Below are positions 1 through 7,704 of a stretch of 64,000 bases of DNA, one piece after another. Positions within the stretch are counted from its first letter, which is position 1, and each line of letters opens with the position of its first letter. Source of the stretch: Pseudaquidulcibacter sp964443435 (lineage in GTDB: Bacteria; Pseudomonadota; Alphaproteobacteria; Caulobacterales; Aquidulcibacteraceae); NCBI GenBank assembly GCA_964443435.1, contig CAYUCW010000004.1, positions 5,846 to 69,845 on the forward strand, in the 5' to 3' direction. Made by a program: the position numbers and the translations under genes. Under the pieces are notes generated by a model. It was not told the DNA's origin. It made no database searches and saw only the letters and a program-made list of their open reading frames with translations.

Positions 1-579
1 CGTACCGAAGTTTTAGAAGCCGAAGAATTCTTTAGCAAAGGTCAAAAAGGTTCAAGCGCAATGCCGCATAAACGTAACCCTGTATTGACTGAAAACCTTA
101 CTGGTCTTGCGCGTCTTGTTCGCTCTGCGGCGGTTCCTGCACTTGAAAATGTGGCACTTTGGCATGAGCGCGACATTTCGCATAGCTCGGTTGAGCGCGG
201 AATTGCCCCTGATGCAACTATCACCCTTGATTTTGCATTAAATCGTTTGGCAAATGTAATTGAAAATCTACTTGTCTATCCTGAGAATATGAAAGCGAAT
301 TTGGACCTATTGGGTGGATTGCATAATTCGCAAAACGTATTGCTTGCGCTTACGCAAAAAGGCGTAATGCGCGAAGATGCCTATCGCTTGGTGCAACGTA
401 ATGCGATGGAAGTATGGAATTTGCGCGGCTCACGTCCTGCAGATGCTTTAATTTCACGCTTGAAAAAAGATCCAGACGTAAATTCACGCTTGACTGATAC
501 TGAACTTGAAGGCTTATTTGATGATAGCAAGCATTTAAAAAATATTGATGTATCATTCAAACGCGTATTCGGAGAATAA
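1..579 (+). CDS. purB: Adenylosuccinate lyase, C-terminal part (5' end outside window)
   Basis: The frame is open from base 1, so the gene enters from the left edge; about 192 of the usual ~435 residues are present. Family role: cleaves SAICAR and adenylosuccinate in purine synthesis, in the cytosol. Seen: the fumarase/aspartase superfamily signature GSSAMPHKRNP at residues 17-27 of the visible part, which carries the catalytic serine loop, followed by the helical domain and the C-terminal lyase domain. The MPHKRNP spelling is typical of PurB rather than argininosuccinate lyase or fumarase. The BolA-family gene starts 3 bp after the stop, so they are probably cotranscribed, ending at the terminator at 825-848. 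Confidence 0.93.
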   Translation, partial: RTEVLEAEEFFSKGQKGSSAMPHKRNPVLTENLTGLARLVRSAAVPALENVALWHERDISHSSVERGIAPDATITLDFALNRLANVIENLLVYPENMKANLDLLGGLHNSQNVLLALTQKGVMREDAYRLVQRNAMEVWNLRGSRPADALISRLKKDPDVNSRLTDTELEGLFDDSKHLKNIDVSFKRVFGE

Positions 580-582
580 ACT

Positions 583-813
583 ATGCCAATGGAAGCAAGC
601 GAAATTGAAGGCATGATTAAAACCGCCTTCCCTGATGCAGATATAGAAATTATCGATTTGGCCGGTGATGGCGATCATTATAAAGCTATTATTGCTTCTT
701 CGGCTTTTGAAGGTAAATCAAGAGTGGCACAGCATCAAATGGTCTATGCCGCGCTGAAGGGTAATATGGGCGGCGTTCTTCACGCCCTCGCGCTTGAAAC
801 TAAAATAAAATAG
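583..813 (+). CDS. BolA/IbaG family protein
   Basis: 76 residues, the usual size for the short BolA-like group. Conserved BolA features are visible: AGDGDHY near residues 26-32, a GKSRVAQHQMVY stretch, and LHAL near the C-terminus. Family knowledge: BolA-like proteins pair with monothiol glutaredoxins and take part in Fe-S cluster delivery or iron sensing. A Shine-Dalgarno-like GGAGA about 8 bases upstream supports the first ATG at 583; a second ATG lies two codons later. It follows purB by 3 bp. No glutaredoxin gene is adjacent here. The subgroup (BolA proper or IbaG) is not resolved. Confidence 0.88.
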   Translation: MPMEASEIEGMIKTAFPDADIEIIDLAGDGDHYKAIIASSAFEGKSRVAQHQMVYAALKGNMGGVLHALALETKIK

Positions 814-824
814 AAACAAACAAT

Positions 825-848
825 AAAGCCCTGAAATTTCAGGGCTTT
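825..848. terminator. Bidirectional rho-independent terminator
   Basis: A perfect 24-nt palindrome (AAAGCCCTGAAA and its reverse complement) sits between the convergent purB-bolA and maeB genes. The ends are A/T runs on both sides, so it can serve both strands. Confidence 0.85.
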
Positions 849-852
849 AATT

Positions 853-3123
853 TTAATTCACATCATAAGCGGCCAAGGTTGCCGAGGTTACGATTTCCGA
901 AACTGGCGCTCCAAGCGAACAAATTTGTACCGATTTTGACAGACCAACAATCATTGGCCCAATGACTGTAACTTCACCCAAAGTTTCAACAAGATGGGTT
1001 GCAATATGCGCCGAATGGATAGCTGGCATAACCAAAACATTCGCAGGACCAGTAAGCCTAGAGAATGGATACAGCTTTTTCATGTCTGGTGATAAAGCAA
1101 CACTTGCCGACATTTCACCATCATATTCAAAATCAATATCATCTCTTGCATCAAGAAGCGCCACTGCTTCACGGCATTTTTCACTTCTTTCACTCATTGG
1201 GCGACCAAATGTAGAGAAAGCAAGGAATGCAACACGCGGCGTAAAGCCAAGACGTTTGGCGCATCTTGCGGCTTCTACTGCAATTTGCACTAATTCATCG
1301 GCATTTGGCATTTCAGTTACCGAAGTATCGGCAACAAATAATGTTCTATGCTTTGCAATAAGCATTGAAACCCCAATCACGCGCTGCTTTGGAATTGTAT
1401 CAATGCAGCGAGTAATTTCTTGTAAAGCTTGATGCGCAACACGGGTAACACCTGTTACAAGACCATCAGCATCACCATTGGCAACCATTAAAGCACCAAA
1501 AGTATTCCTGTCATTATTAACAAGCCTTTGGCAATCACGCATTAAATAGCCGCGTCTTTGCAATCTTTTATATAAGAATTCAGTATATTCAGTATTTCTT
1601 TCAGAAATTCTTGCATTGTGAATTTGTAAATTACAAGTTTCAGGATCAAGACCTAATTCTTGCATATTTTGCTTTATTAGGGTTTCGCGGCCAATAAGAA
1701 TTGCATTACCAAGTTCCATTTGTTGGAATTGCATTGCCGCGCGAATTACCGAAGGATCTTCACCTTCACAGAATACAATAGTCTTACGGCAAGCACGAAC
1801 CGATTCTTGGATTCTTTGTAATAATGAAGCGGTAGGGTCAAGCCTTTGTGCAAGCTTGGCTTTATATGCATCCATATCTTCAATTTGAATTCTAGCTACA
1901 CCTGTTGCCATTGCCGCCGCCGCAACTTTTGGCGGAATATGCGAAATAAGACGCGGATCAAATGGTGTTGGAATAATATATTCAGGGCCAAATCTTAGTT
2001 TAACACCTTGATACGCCGCCATAACTTCATCGGGTACATCTTCCCTTGCAAGTTCGGCAAGGGCAATTGCCGCCGCGATTTTCATTTCTTCATTTATAGT
2101 TCTGGCACGAACATCAAGCGCACCGCGGAAAATATAAGGGAAACCAAGCACATTATTTACTTGGTTAGGATAATCAGAACGTCCAGTGGCAATAATGGCA
2201 TCATCACGCACGGATTTAATATCTTCTGGGGTAATTTCTGGATATGGATTCGCCATTGCAAAAATAATTGGTTTTGGCGCCATTGATTTTACCATTTCTT
2301 TGGTAATAACGCCTTTTGCCGATACCCCGATAACGCAATCCGCACCATCCATTGCTTCGACAAGTGTTCTTAATGGCGTATCAACAGCATGGGCACTCTT
2401 AAATTGATCCATACCTTTTTCACGGCCACGATATACAACGCCATCTATATCACACATTAATAGATTTTCGGTTTTAACGCCCATGCGCTTAATAAGACTT
2501 GCACAAGAAAGACCAGCCGCGCCCGCGCCAGCAATCACAACTTTAATATCTTCAATTTTGCGATTTGTAACTTCACAAGCATTAATTAAGCCTGCGGTCG
2601 CAATAATTGCCGTTCCGTGCTGGTCGTCATGGAAAACCGGAATATCACAAATTTCTTTAAGACGGCTTTCGATTATAAAGCATTCAGGGCTTTTTATATC
2701 TTCAAGATTAATGCCGCCAAATGTTGGAGAGATATTTTTTACTGTATTAATTATCTCATCGGTTTCGGTCGCAGAAATTTCAATATCAATTGAATCAATA
2801 TCGGCAAAGCGTTTAAATAAAACCGATTTACCTTCCATCACTGGCTTTGAAGCCAATGCGCCAAGATTACCAAGCCCAAGAATCGCCGTGCCGTTCGAAA
2901 TTACGGCAACCAAGTTTCCCTTTGATGTATATTCATATGAAAGATCTGGATCTTTTGCGATTGCCAAAACTGGTACCGCGACCCCAGGGGAATAAGCAAG
3001 CGATAAATCCCTTTGTGTAGCCATTGGCTTTGAAGCATTTATAGATAATTTTCCAGGTGTCGGAAGTTTATGAAAATCAAGCGCTTCTTGGTCGGAAAAA
3101 GTTTTACGTTTATCGGTATCCAT
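853..3123 (-). CDS. maeB: NADP-dependent malic enzyme with C-terminal phosphotransacetylase-like domain
   Basis: 756 residues from the chosen start, the length of MaeB-type fusions. Reaction: oxidative decarboxylation of malate to pyruvate with NADP. Domains: N-terminal malic domain (about 10-170) with YSPGVA and ISNGTAILGLG; NAD-binding domain (about 170-400) with DDQHGTA and the Rossmann motif GAGAAG; PTA-like domain (about 420-750), which in this family is regulatory rather than catalytic. The frame extends to 3147, but an AGGA five to six bases before the ATG at 3123 marks that codon as the start. Single gene, convergent with purB-bolA. Confidence 0.95.
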   Translation of the reverse strand: MDTDKRKTFSDQEALDFHKLPTPGKLSINASKPMATQRDLSLAYSPGVAVPVLAIAKDPDLSYEYTSKGNLVAVISNGTAILGLGNLGALASKPVMEGKSVLFKRFADIDSIDIEISATETDEIINTVKNISPTFGGINLEDIKSPECFIIESRLKEICDIPVFHDDQHGTAIIATAGLINACEVTNRKIEDIKVVIAGAGAAGLSCASLIKRMGVKTENLLMCDIDGVVYRGREKGMDQFKSAHAVDTPLRTLVEAMDGADCVIGVSAKGVITKEMVKSMAPKPIIFAMANPYPEITPEDIKSVRDDAIIATGRSDYPNQVNNVLGFPYIFRGALDVRARTINEEMKIAAAIALAELAREDVPDEVMAAYQGVKLRFGPEYIIPTPFDPRLISHIPPKVAAAAMATGVARIQIEDMDAYKAKLAQRLDPTASLLQRIQESVRACRKTIVFCEGEDPSVIRAAMQFQQMELGNAILIGRETLIKQNMQELGLDPETCNLQIHNARISERNTEYTEFLYKRLQRRGYLMRDCQRLVNNDRNTFGALMVANGDADGLVTGVTRVAHQALQEITRCIDTIPKQRVIGVSMLIAKHRTLFVADTSVTEMPNADELVQIAVEAARCAKRLGFTPRVAFLAFSTFGRPMSERSEKCREAVALLDARDDIDFEYDGEMSASVALSPDMKKLYPFSRLTGPANVLVMPAIHSAHIATHLVETLGEVTVIGPMIVGLSKSVQICSLGAPVSEIVTSATLAAYDVN

Positions 3124-3265
3124 CGTTTCCTCATATGCTATTGGCAATATTTGTCATACAAATAGAAGGTTTGCCTAAATATAGCAATTATAACTTATGA
3201 TTTATTTTAATTTATTACATTTCAATTATAGTTAAATAAACTTGCAAAAAATTTATTATGTAGTC

Positions 3266-3296
3266 TTGCTATTTTTATATATAATGCCAATATAAT
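3266..3296 (+). promoter_or_regulatory. Possible sigma-70-type promoter of the Bax inhibitor-like gene
   Basis: TTGCTA at 3266-3271 and TATAAT at 3291-3296 are separated by 19 bp, slightly longer than ideal. The region is AT-rich, so the match may be partly chance. Confidence 0.35.
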
Positions 3297-3328
3297 ACAC
3301 AAGATTTATATCTTAGCGAGGAAAAGAA

Positions 3329-4057
3329 ATGAACGATTTTAATAACATAAACGCAAGCAGGCAAACATTAGACATGTCTGTTGACGCTGGTTTACGCGCA
3401 TTCATGATTGGTGTTTATAATAAAATGGGTCTTGGCCTAGCTTGGTCAGCAGTTCTTGCATATGGAACATCTTCTGTTCCTGCTATTCGTGACCAATTAT
3501 TCACCGCAGACGGCGGATACACAATGTTTGGAACAATATTAGCATTCGCACCACTTGCTGTAATATTATTTGGAATGTTTGCATTAAGAAATGCAAACCC
3601 AAGAACTGCTAATATTTATTATTGGACAGTTGTAAGCCTTATTGGTGCCGGCCTTGGTGTTTTGGCATTAAGATATACTGGTGAATCATTAGCAAGCACA
3701 TTCTTGATTACTGCGATTGCTTTTGGTGGCTTAAGCTTATTTGGTTATACAACTAAAAAGAACCTAACTGGTATGGGAACTTTCCTAATTATGGCGGTAT
3801 GGGGTTTAATTATTGCAAGCATTGCAAACATGTTCTTCCAAAGCGGTACAGTGTCTTTAATTATATCAGGCGCTGGCGTTTTGATTTTCTCTGGCTTAAT
3901 TGCTTTTGAAACTCAGAATCTTAAACATACTTATTATGCAATTGGTGGACATGAAGCATCATTAAGTGTGGCTACAAGCTTTGGTGCATTAAACCTTTAC
4001 ATAAGCTTTATTAACTTATTTCAATTCCTATTAAGCTTCTTAGGCAATAGAGATTAA
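3329..4057 (+). CDS. Bax inhibitor-1/YccA family membrane protein
   Basis: 242 residues with about seven hydrophobic segments after a short polar N-terminus, as in the BI-1/YccA/TMBIM family of inner-membrane proteins. E. coli YccA modulates FtsH; other members leak Ca2+. Visible family features are the glycine-rich segment GLGLAWSAVLAYGTS in the first membrane span and FALNLYISFINLF-like sequence in the last span. A GCGAGGAAAAG ribosome-binding site lies directly upstream. Single gene, ending at the hairpin at 4078-4159 and divergent from maeB. The exact biochemical role is unknown. Confidence 0.88.
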   Translation: MNDFNNINASRQTLDMSVDAGLRAFMIGVYNKMGLGLAWSAVLAYGTSSVPAIRDQLFTADGGYTMFGTILAFAPLAVILFGMFALRNANPRTANIYYWTVVSLIGAGLGVLALRYTGESLASTFLITAIAFGGLSLFGYTTKKNLTGMGTFLIMAVWGLIIASIANMFFQSGTVSLIISGAGVLIFSGLIAFETQNLKHTYYAIGGHEASLSVATSFGALNLYISFINLFQFLLSFLGNRD

Positions 4058-4077
4058 TAGTTTAAACGCTATTTAAT

Positions 4078-4159
4078 AAAAGCCCTCTGTACTCAATTAT
4101 TGTTTCACCTAGTTTATTCACAGGTTGAAATTTATAATTTGAAACAGGGGGCTTTTTTT
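4078..4159 (+). terminator. Rho-independent terminator after the Bax inhibitor-like gene
   Basis: AAAAGCCCTCTGT at 4078-4090 pairs, with one mismatch, with ACAGGGGGCTTTT beginning at 4144, followed by a T run. The long loop holds a second smaller hairpin (TTTCACCT with AGGTTGAAA). Confidence 0.6.
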
Positions 4160-4166
4160 CATAAAA

Positions 4167-4217
4167 GTGTCACACTTTCTTATAAATAGTGTCACAAAAA
4201 ATATATTAAACTGTCAA
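4167..4217 (+). promoter_or_regulatory. Pho-box-like array upstream of porin-pstS
   Basis: Three TGTCA half-sites, GTGTCAC at 4167, GTGTCAC at 4189 and CTGTCAA at 4211, are spaced by exactly 22 bp. That is two PhoB repeat units of 11 bp, with degenerate AT-rich units at 4178 and 4200. PhoB consensus half-sites are CTGTCAT-like 7-mers spaced by 11 bp. The location directly before a phosphate-type porin and PstS fits. Confidence 0.65.
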
Positions 4218-4244
4218 ATATAAAGACTAAATGCCCTTATTAAG

Positions 4245-4266
4245 AATTAGGTAAGGTTTCCTAATT
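4245..4266 (+). promoter_or_regulatory. Hairpin in the 5' leader of the porin gene
   Basis: AATTAGG at 4245-4251 pairs with CCTAATT at 4260-4266. It ends six bases before the GAAGGGG ribosome-binding site of the porin gene, so it could protect the mRNA 5' end or tune translation. Confidence 0.35.
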
Positions 4267-4283
4267 TCTTTGAAGGGGATAAT

Positions 4284-5537
4284 ATGTTTAACAAAACTAT
4301 TGCAATTATGGGCGCATCTGTTGCGGCCCTTTTAGTTTCTAGCACAGTTATGGCGCAAGAAGCTGTTACTACTGATATTGATTGGACTAAAGGTTCACCA
4401 AGATATACTTCATCTGACGGTCAATTCCAATTCCGTATTCGCGGCCGTTATATGATGGACGCTTATGCTCATGATGCTAACTTCACTGGTACTGCACTTG
4501 ATGCTTCAAACTCTGGCTTTGCAACTCGTCGCGCTCGTTTAGGCGTTGAAGGCAAATTAAACCAAGTATTTTCTTTTAAAGCTGAGTATCAGTTCAGAGC
4601 TGGTAACCAACCTGAATTTAACGATGTTTTCATTTCATATGATAATAATGGACTTGAGCTTACAGCAGGTATTAATTACCTAACTTCTACAATGGATGGC
4701 TTAACTTCTTCAGTAACTCATTTGACTAATGAGCGTGCTTTAGTAACAAATGGTTTTGGACAAGCTTCAAGAGCGATTGGTTTTGTTGCTCGTAAATATT
4801 CTGATAACTGGATGGTTGTTGGTGGTCTTTATGGCGATGCTGCTGAAAATGGTGAAATCGGCCTTGCTCCTAATACTGCACAAGAAGGTCGTTATGGCCA
4901 AATCCGCGGCGCTTGGGCTCTAAGCAATGTTCGTGGCAAATATTTAGTTATTGGTGCTTCTGCTCGTAAACGTGATAGAAACAACCAAACTATTTCTTAT
5001 TCTTCACGCTCTGCACAATCTAACTATGCACCTAACTATTTCACTGCACCAACTGCACTACAAGATACTACTTTTGGTCTTGAAGGTTATTGGACACATG
5101 GTTCATTAAGTGTTTTAGCTGATTATCAAATTACTAAAACTGATGCTTTCATAAACACTACTACTCCTGTTGCAAAAGTAGATCTTAAAGGCGGATTTGT
5201 TGAAGTTTCTTATTTCCTAACTGGCGAAACAAGAGGCTATAACGTTAAAGATGGTATAGTTACAGCGATTAAACCTAACTCTCCTTTCCAAGAAGGTGGC
5301 TATGGCGCTTGGGGTCTAGTTGCTCGTTATGATACACTTGATTATTCTGATTTCGTATCTTCAGGCATAAAAGGTACAGAAGCAAAAGCAATTACTGCTG
5401 GCGTATTCTGGCAACCTACTGATTATGTAGTTCTAAGAGCTATGTATGGCTCAACTAAATATGACAGAACCAACCTAGCAGGTCGCCCTGATGGTACTGT
5501 TAATGCATTCACTTTCCGTACTCAATTTAGCTTCTAA
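4284..5537 (+). CDS. OprO/OprP-like phosphate-type outer-membrane porin
   Basis: 417 residues with a signal peptide (cleavage near residue 24, after VMA) and the alternating beta-strand pattern of a 16-strand porin ending in a C-terminal phenylalanine, as needed for BAM assembly. Family features: GRYMMDAY in the first strand and the RRARLGVEGKL segment found in the OprO/OprP family. Strong GAAGGGG ribosome-binding site. pstS starts 11 bp after the stop, and the pair sits behind a Pho-box-like array. Context therefore supports phosphate or polyphosphate uptake across the outer membrane under phosphate starvation. Substrate specificity is inferred from context, not shown by the sequence. Confidence 0.85.
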   Translation: MFNKTIAIMGASVAALLVSSTVMAQEAVTTDIDWTKGSPRYTSSDGQFQFRIRGRYMMDAYAHDANFTGTALDASNSGFATRRARLGVEGKLNQVFSFKAEYQFRAGNQPEFNDVFISYDNNGLELTAGINYLTSTMDGLTSSVTHLTNERALVTNGFGQASRAIGFVARKYSDNWMVVGGLYGDAAENGEIGLAPNTAQEGRYGQIRGAWALSNVRGKYLVIGASARKRDRNNQTISYSSRSAQSNYAPNYFTAPTALQDTTFGLEGYWTHGSLSVLADYQITKTDAFINTTTPVAKVDLKGGFVEVSYFLTGETRGYNVKDGIVTAIKPNSPFQEGGYGAWGLVARYDTLDYSDFVSSGIKGTEAKAITAGVFWQPTDYVVLRAMYGSTKYDRTNLAGRPDGTVNAFTFRTQFSF

Positions 5538-5548
5538 GGAAACTTTAA

Positions 5549-6586
5549 ATGAAAAAATTTATGATTAGTGCTGCAGTATTAGCTACATTAGCTGCTGGTG
5601 CCGCAATTGCTGCAAGAAACAATATTTCTATTGTTGGTTCTTCTACAGTATTCCCATTCGCTTCAGCAGTTGCAGAAAGATTTGCAGCTGGTGGTAAATT
5701 CAGTACGCCAAAAGTTGAATCTACTGGTACTGGTGGCGGTATGGCTATTTTCTGTAAAGGTGTTGGTGTTGGTACGCCAGACATTACAAATGCTTCACGC
5801 CCAATGAAATTATCTGAATACCAATCTTGCCAAAGAAATGGTGTAAAAGAAATCGTTCAAGTTAAAATCGGTTATGATGGTATCGTTATTGCTAACGCTA
5901 AATCTGGCCAAGATTTTTCTTTAACTAAACAACAAATCTATATGGCAGTTGCTAAAAATATTCCTCACAAAGGAAAAATGATAGCTAACCCGTTTAAAAC
6001 TTGGAATCAAATTGACCCAAGTCTTCCTAACCTTGCAATTGATGTTATGGGCCCGCCTCCAACCTCTGGTACTCGTGACGCATTTGCGGAATTAGTTCTT
6101 GAAGCTGGTGCGCGTACATTTGCACAAATGGAAAATATGCGTTCAAACAATGAAGCTAATTTCAAAAAAGTTGCTACTCAAGTTCGTGAAGATGGCGCTT
6201 GGAAAGATTCAGGCGAGAATGACAATCTAATCGTTCAATCAATTGCACGTAACCCTAATATGGTTGGTGTATTTGGTTTCTCTTTCTATGAAGAGAATGC
6301 AGATAGACTTCAAGCGGCTTCTATTAATGGTCGTTATGCAACATTTGAAACAATTTCTTCTGGTTCTTACCCAATATCACGTTCAATGTTTATCTATCTT
6401 AAAAAGCAAAACATTGGCATGGTACCAGGAATTCAAGAATTTGCAGCTGAATTTATGTCACCTGCTGCTGGTGGTGCACGTGGTTATCTTAAAGGTCGCG
6501 GCATGGTTCCACTTCCTGAAGCTGAGCGTGCTAAACAAGCTGGTATCGTTCAAAACCTTGCAGTTATGAGCGCTCCAAAAAGCTAA
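5549..6586 (+). CDS. pstS: Phosphate ABC transporter substrate-binding protein, PstS family
   Basis: 345 residues with a signal peptide (about 21 residues). The phosphate-binding motifs of PstS are visible: GSSTVFPF at 30-37, the STGTGGGM loop, and PDITNASRPM. Role: periplasmic capture of phosphate for PstCAB. pstC, pstA and pstB are not next to it; this gene is instead paired with the upstream porin (AAGGAAAC ribosome-binding site in the 11-bp gap) and ends at a strong terminator. It may be an accessory high-expression PstS whose permease is encoded elsewhere. Confidence 0.9.
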   Translation: MKKFMISAAVLATLAAGAAIAARNNISIVGSSTVFPFASAVAERFAAGGKFSTPKVESTGTGGGMAIFCKGVGVGTPDITNASRPMKLSEYQSCQRNGVKEIVQVKIGYDGIVIANAKSGQDFSLTKQQIYMAVAKNIPHKGKMIANPFKTWNQIDPSLPNLAIDVMGPPPTSGTRDAFAELVLEAGARTFAQMENMRSNNEANFKKVATQVREDGAWKDSGENDNLIVQSIARNPNMVGVFGFSFYEENADRLQAASINGRYATFETISSGSYPISRSMFIYLKKQNIGMVPGIQEFAAEFMSPAAGGARGYLKGRGMVPLPEAERAKQAGIVQNLAVMSAPKS

Positions 6587-6603
6587 TAATAATAAACAAA
6601 CGG

Positions 6604-6637
6604 AAAAGCCCCGCAATTCATATTGCGGGGCTTTTTT
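6604..6637. terminator. Strong bidirectional terminator between pstS and mrp
   Basis: A perfect 14-bp stem (AAAAGCCCCGCAAT and its complement) around a TCAT loop, followed by a T run. It lies between convergent pstS and mrp. Confidence 0.92.
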
Positions 6638-7704
6638 TATAAGCTTTCAATTATTGGTTTAAATTCTTTATCTAAAATTTCTTGCTTTATTAATTCGCCT
6701 TTATCATGGGCGCTATTTATCGATTTATAAAAATTAATAGAACCTAAGAAATCTATTCCTAGATTGGCCGCAGTTTTTTGAGCGCCGCCTTTGCCATAAA
6801 TATCAAATTCTGCACCGCTATTTTCATCAATCATAAGCGACATATTTTCAATTATTCCAATAATTGGCACACCTGCCTTTTGGAACATATCTATGCCGCG
6901 CCTTACATCGGCAAGCGCAACTTCTTGTGGTGTTGAAACAATAATCACGCCATCAATTCTTGCTTGTTGCGCCAAATTCAATTGCACATCACCAGTGCCA
7001 GGCGGAAGATCTATAATAAGAAAATCAAGCTCCCCCCACTCAGTTCCCATAAATAGCTGCGTAAGGGTTTTTGAAAGCATAGGACCACGCCAAATAAGCG
7101 CTTTATCAGTATCAACAATAAATCCAATCGAATTGGCTTTAATTCCATGACGCTCTATTGGTATAAGCTTGTCATTCTCATCAAGGGAAAGCTTTTCACA
7201 ACTTGCGCCCATGAAAACAGGAACACTTGGACCATAAATATCGGCATCCAAAAGCCCGACTTTAAGCCCTTTTTGTTTAAGAGCAATCGCAAGATTAAAT
7301 GCAATAGTTGATTTACCAACCCCGCCCTTGGCACTTGAAATCGCTATTACGCGCTTAATACCTTTGGGACGAATTGAGCTTGTATTAGGTTTTGGGCGTT
7401 CCGCTTTTACAGGCTCTGGCTTAGGCGCGGTTTGATGCGCGGTTAAAACAATTGAAACTTTGGATATTTGTTTATTTTCTAAAAGTTTTGCCTCGATATT
7501 AGCGGCAAGTTTTTCATATTCCGCGCCATATTTAGGATCTATTTCAAGGATAATATTTACAATACCATCTTTAAAAACAAAAGATTCCACAAGCCCAGAA
7601 GCAATTATATCCTTTTCAGAATCTATGTTTTTAAACTTTGAAAGTTCAAGTTTTATAGTTTCAATTATATTTTCACTTTTTTTGTTTTTAAAAAAACTAA
7701 ACAC
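6637..7704 (-). CDS. mrp: Mrp/ApbC-type Fe-S carrier P-loop ATPase, lacking the C-terminal CxxC
   Basis: About 355 residues from a GTG start at 7704, which overlaps the feoB stop by 8 bp and has AAGG upstream. The frame is open to 7755, but that would lie inside feoB. Domains: N-terminal DUF59/MIP18-like (about 10-90), a Pro-rich linker, then the Mrp ATPase with deviant Walker A SAKGGVGKST near 125-133 and the ENMS motif near the C-terminus. Family role: binds and transfers Fe-S clusters. Odd: the CPxC-type cysteine pair expected just after ENMS is absent, replaced by LMIDENSG; only one cysteine remains (GASCEK). Its place in the Feo operon ties it to iron supply. Confidence 0.88.
   Translation of the reverse strand: MFSFFKNKKSENIIETIKLELSKFKNIDSEKDIIASGLVESFVFKDGIVNIILEIDPKYGAEYEKLAANIEAKLLENKQISKVSIVLTAHQTAPKPEPVKAERPKPNTSSIRPKGIKRVIAISSAKGGVGKSTIAFNLAIALKQKGLKVGLLDADIYGPSVPVFMGASCEKLSLDENDKLIPIERHGIKANSIGFIVDTDKALIWRGPMLSKTLTQLFMGTEWGELDFLIIDLPPGTGDVQLNLAQQARIDGVIIVSTPQEVALADVRRGIDMFQKAGVPIIGIIENMSLMIDENSGAEFDIYGKGGAQKTAANLGIDFLGSINFYKSINSAHDKGELIKQEILDKEFKPIIESL

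Noticed and set aside
962..2995. Long plus-strand open frames opposite maeB
   Set aside because: They lie fully antisense to a gene with clear domain matches and have no recognisable protein features.
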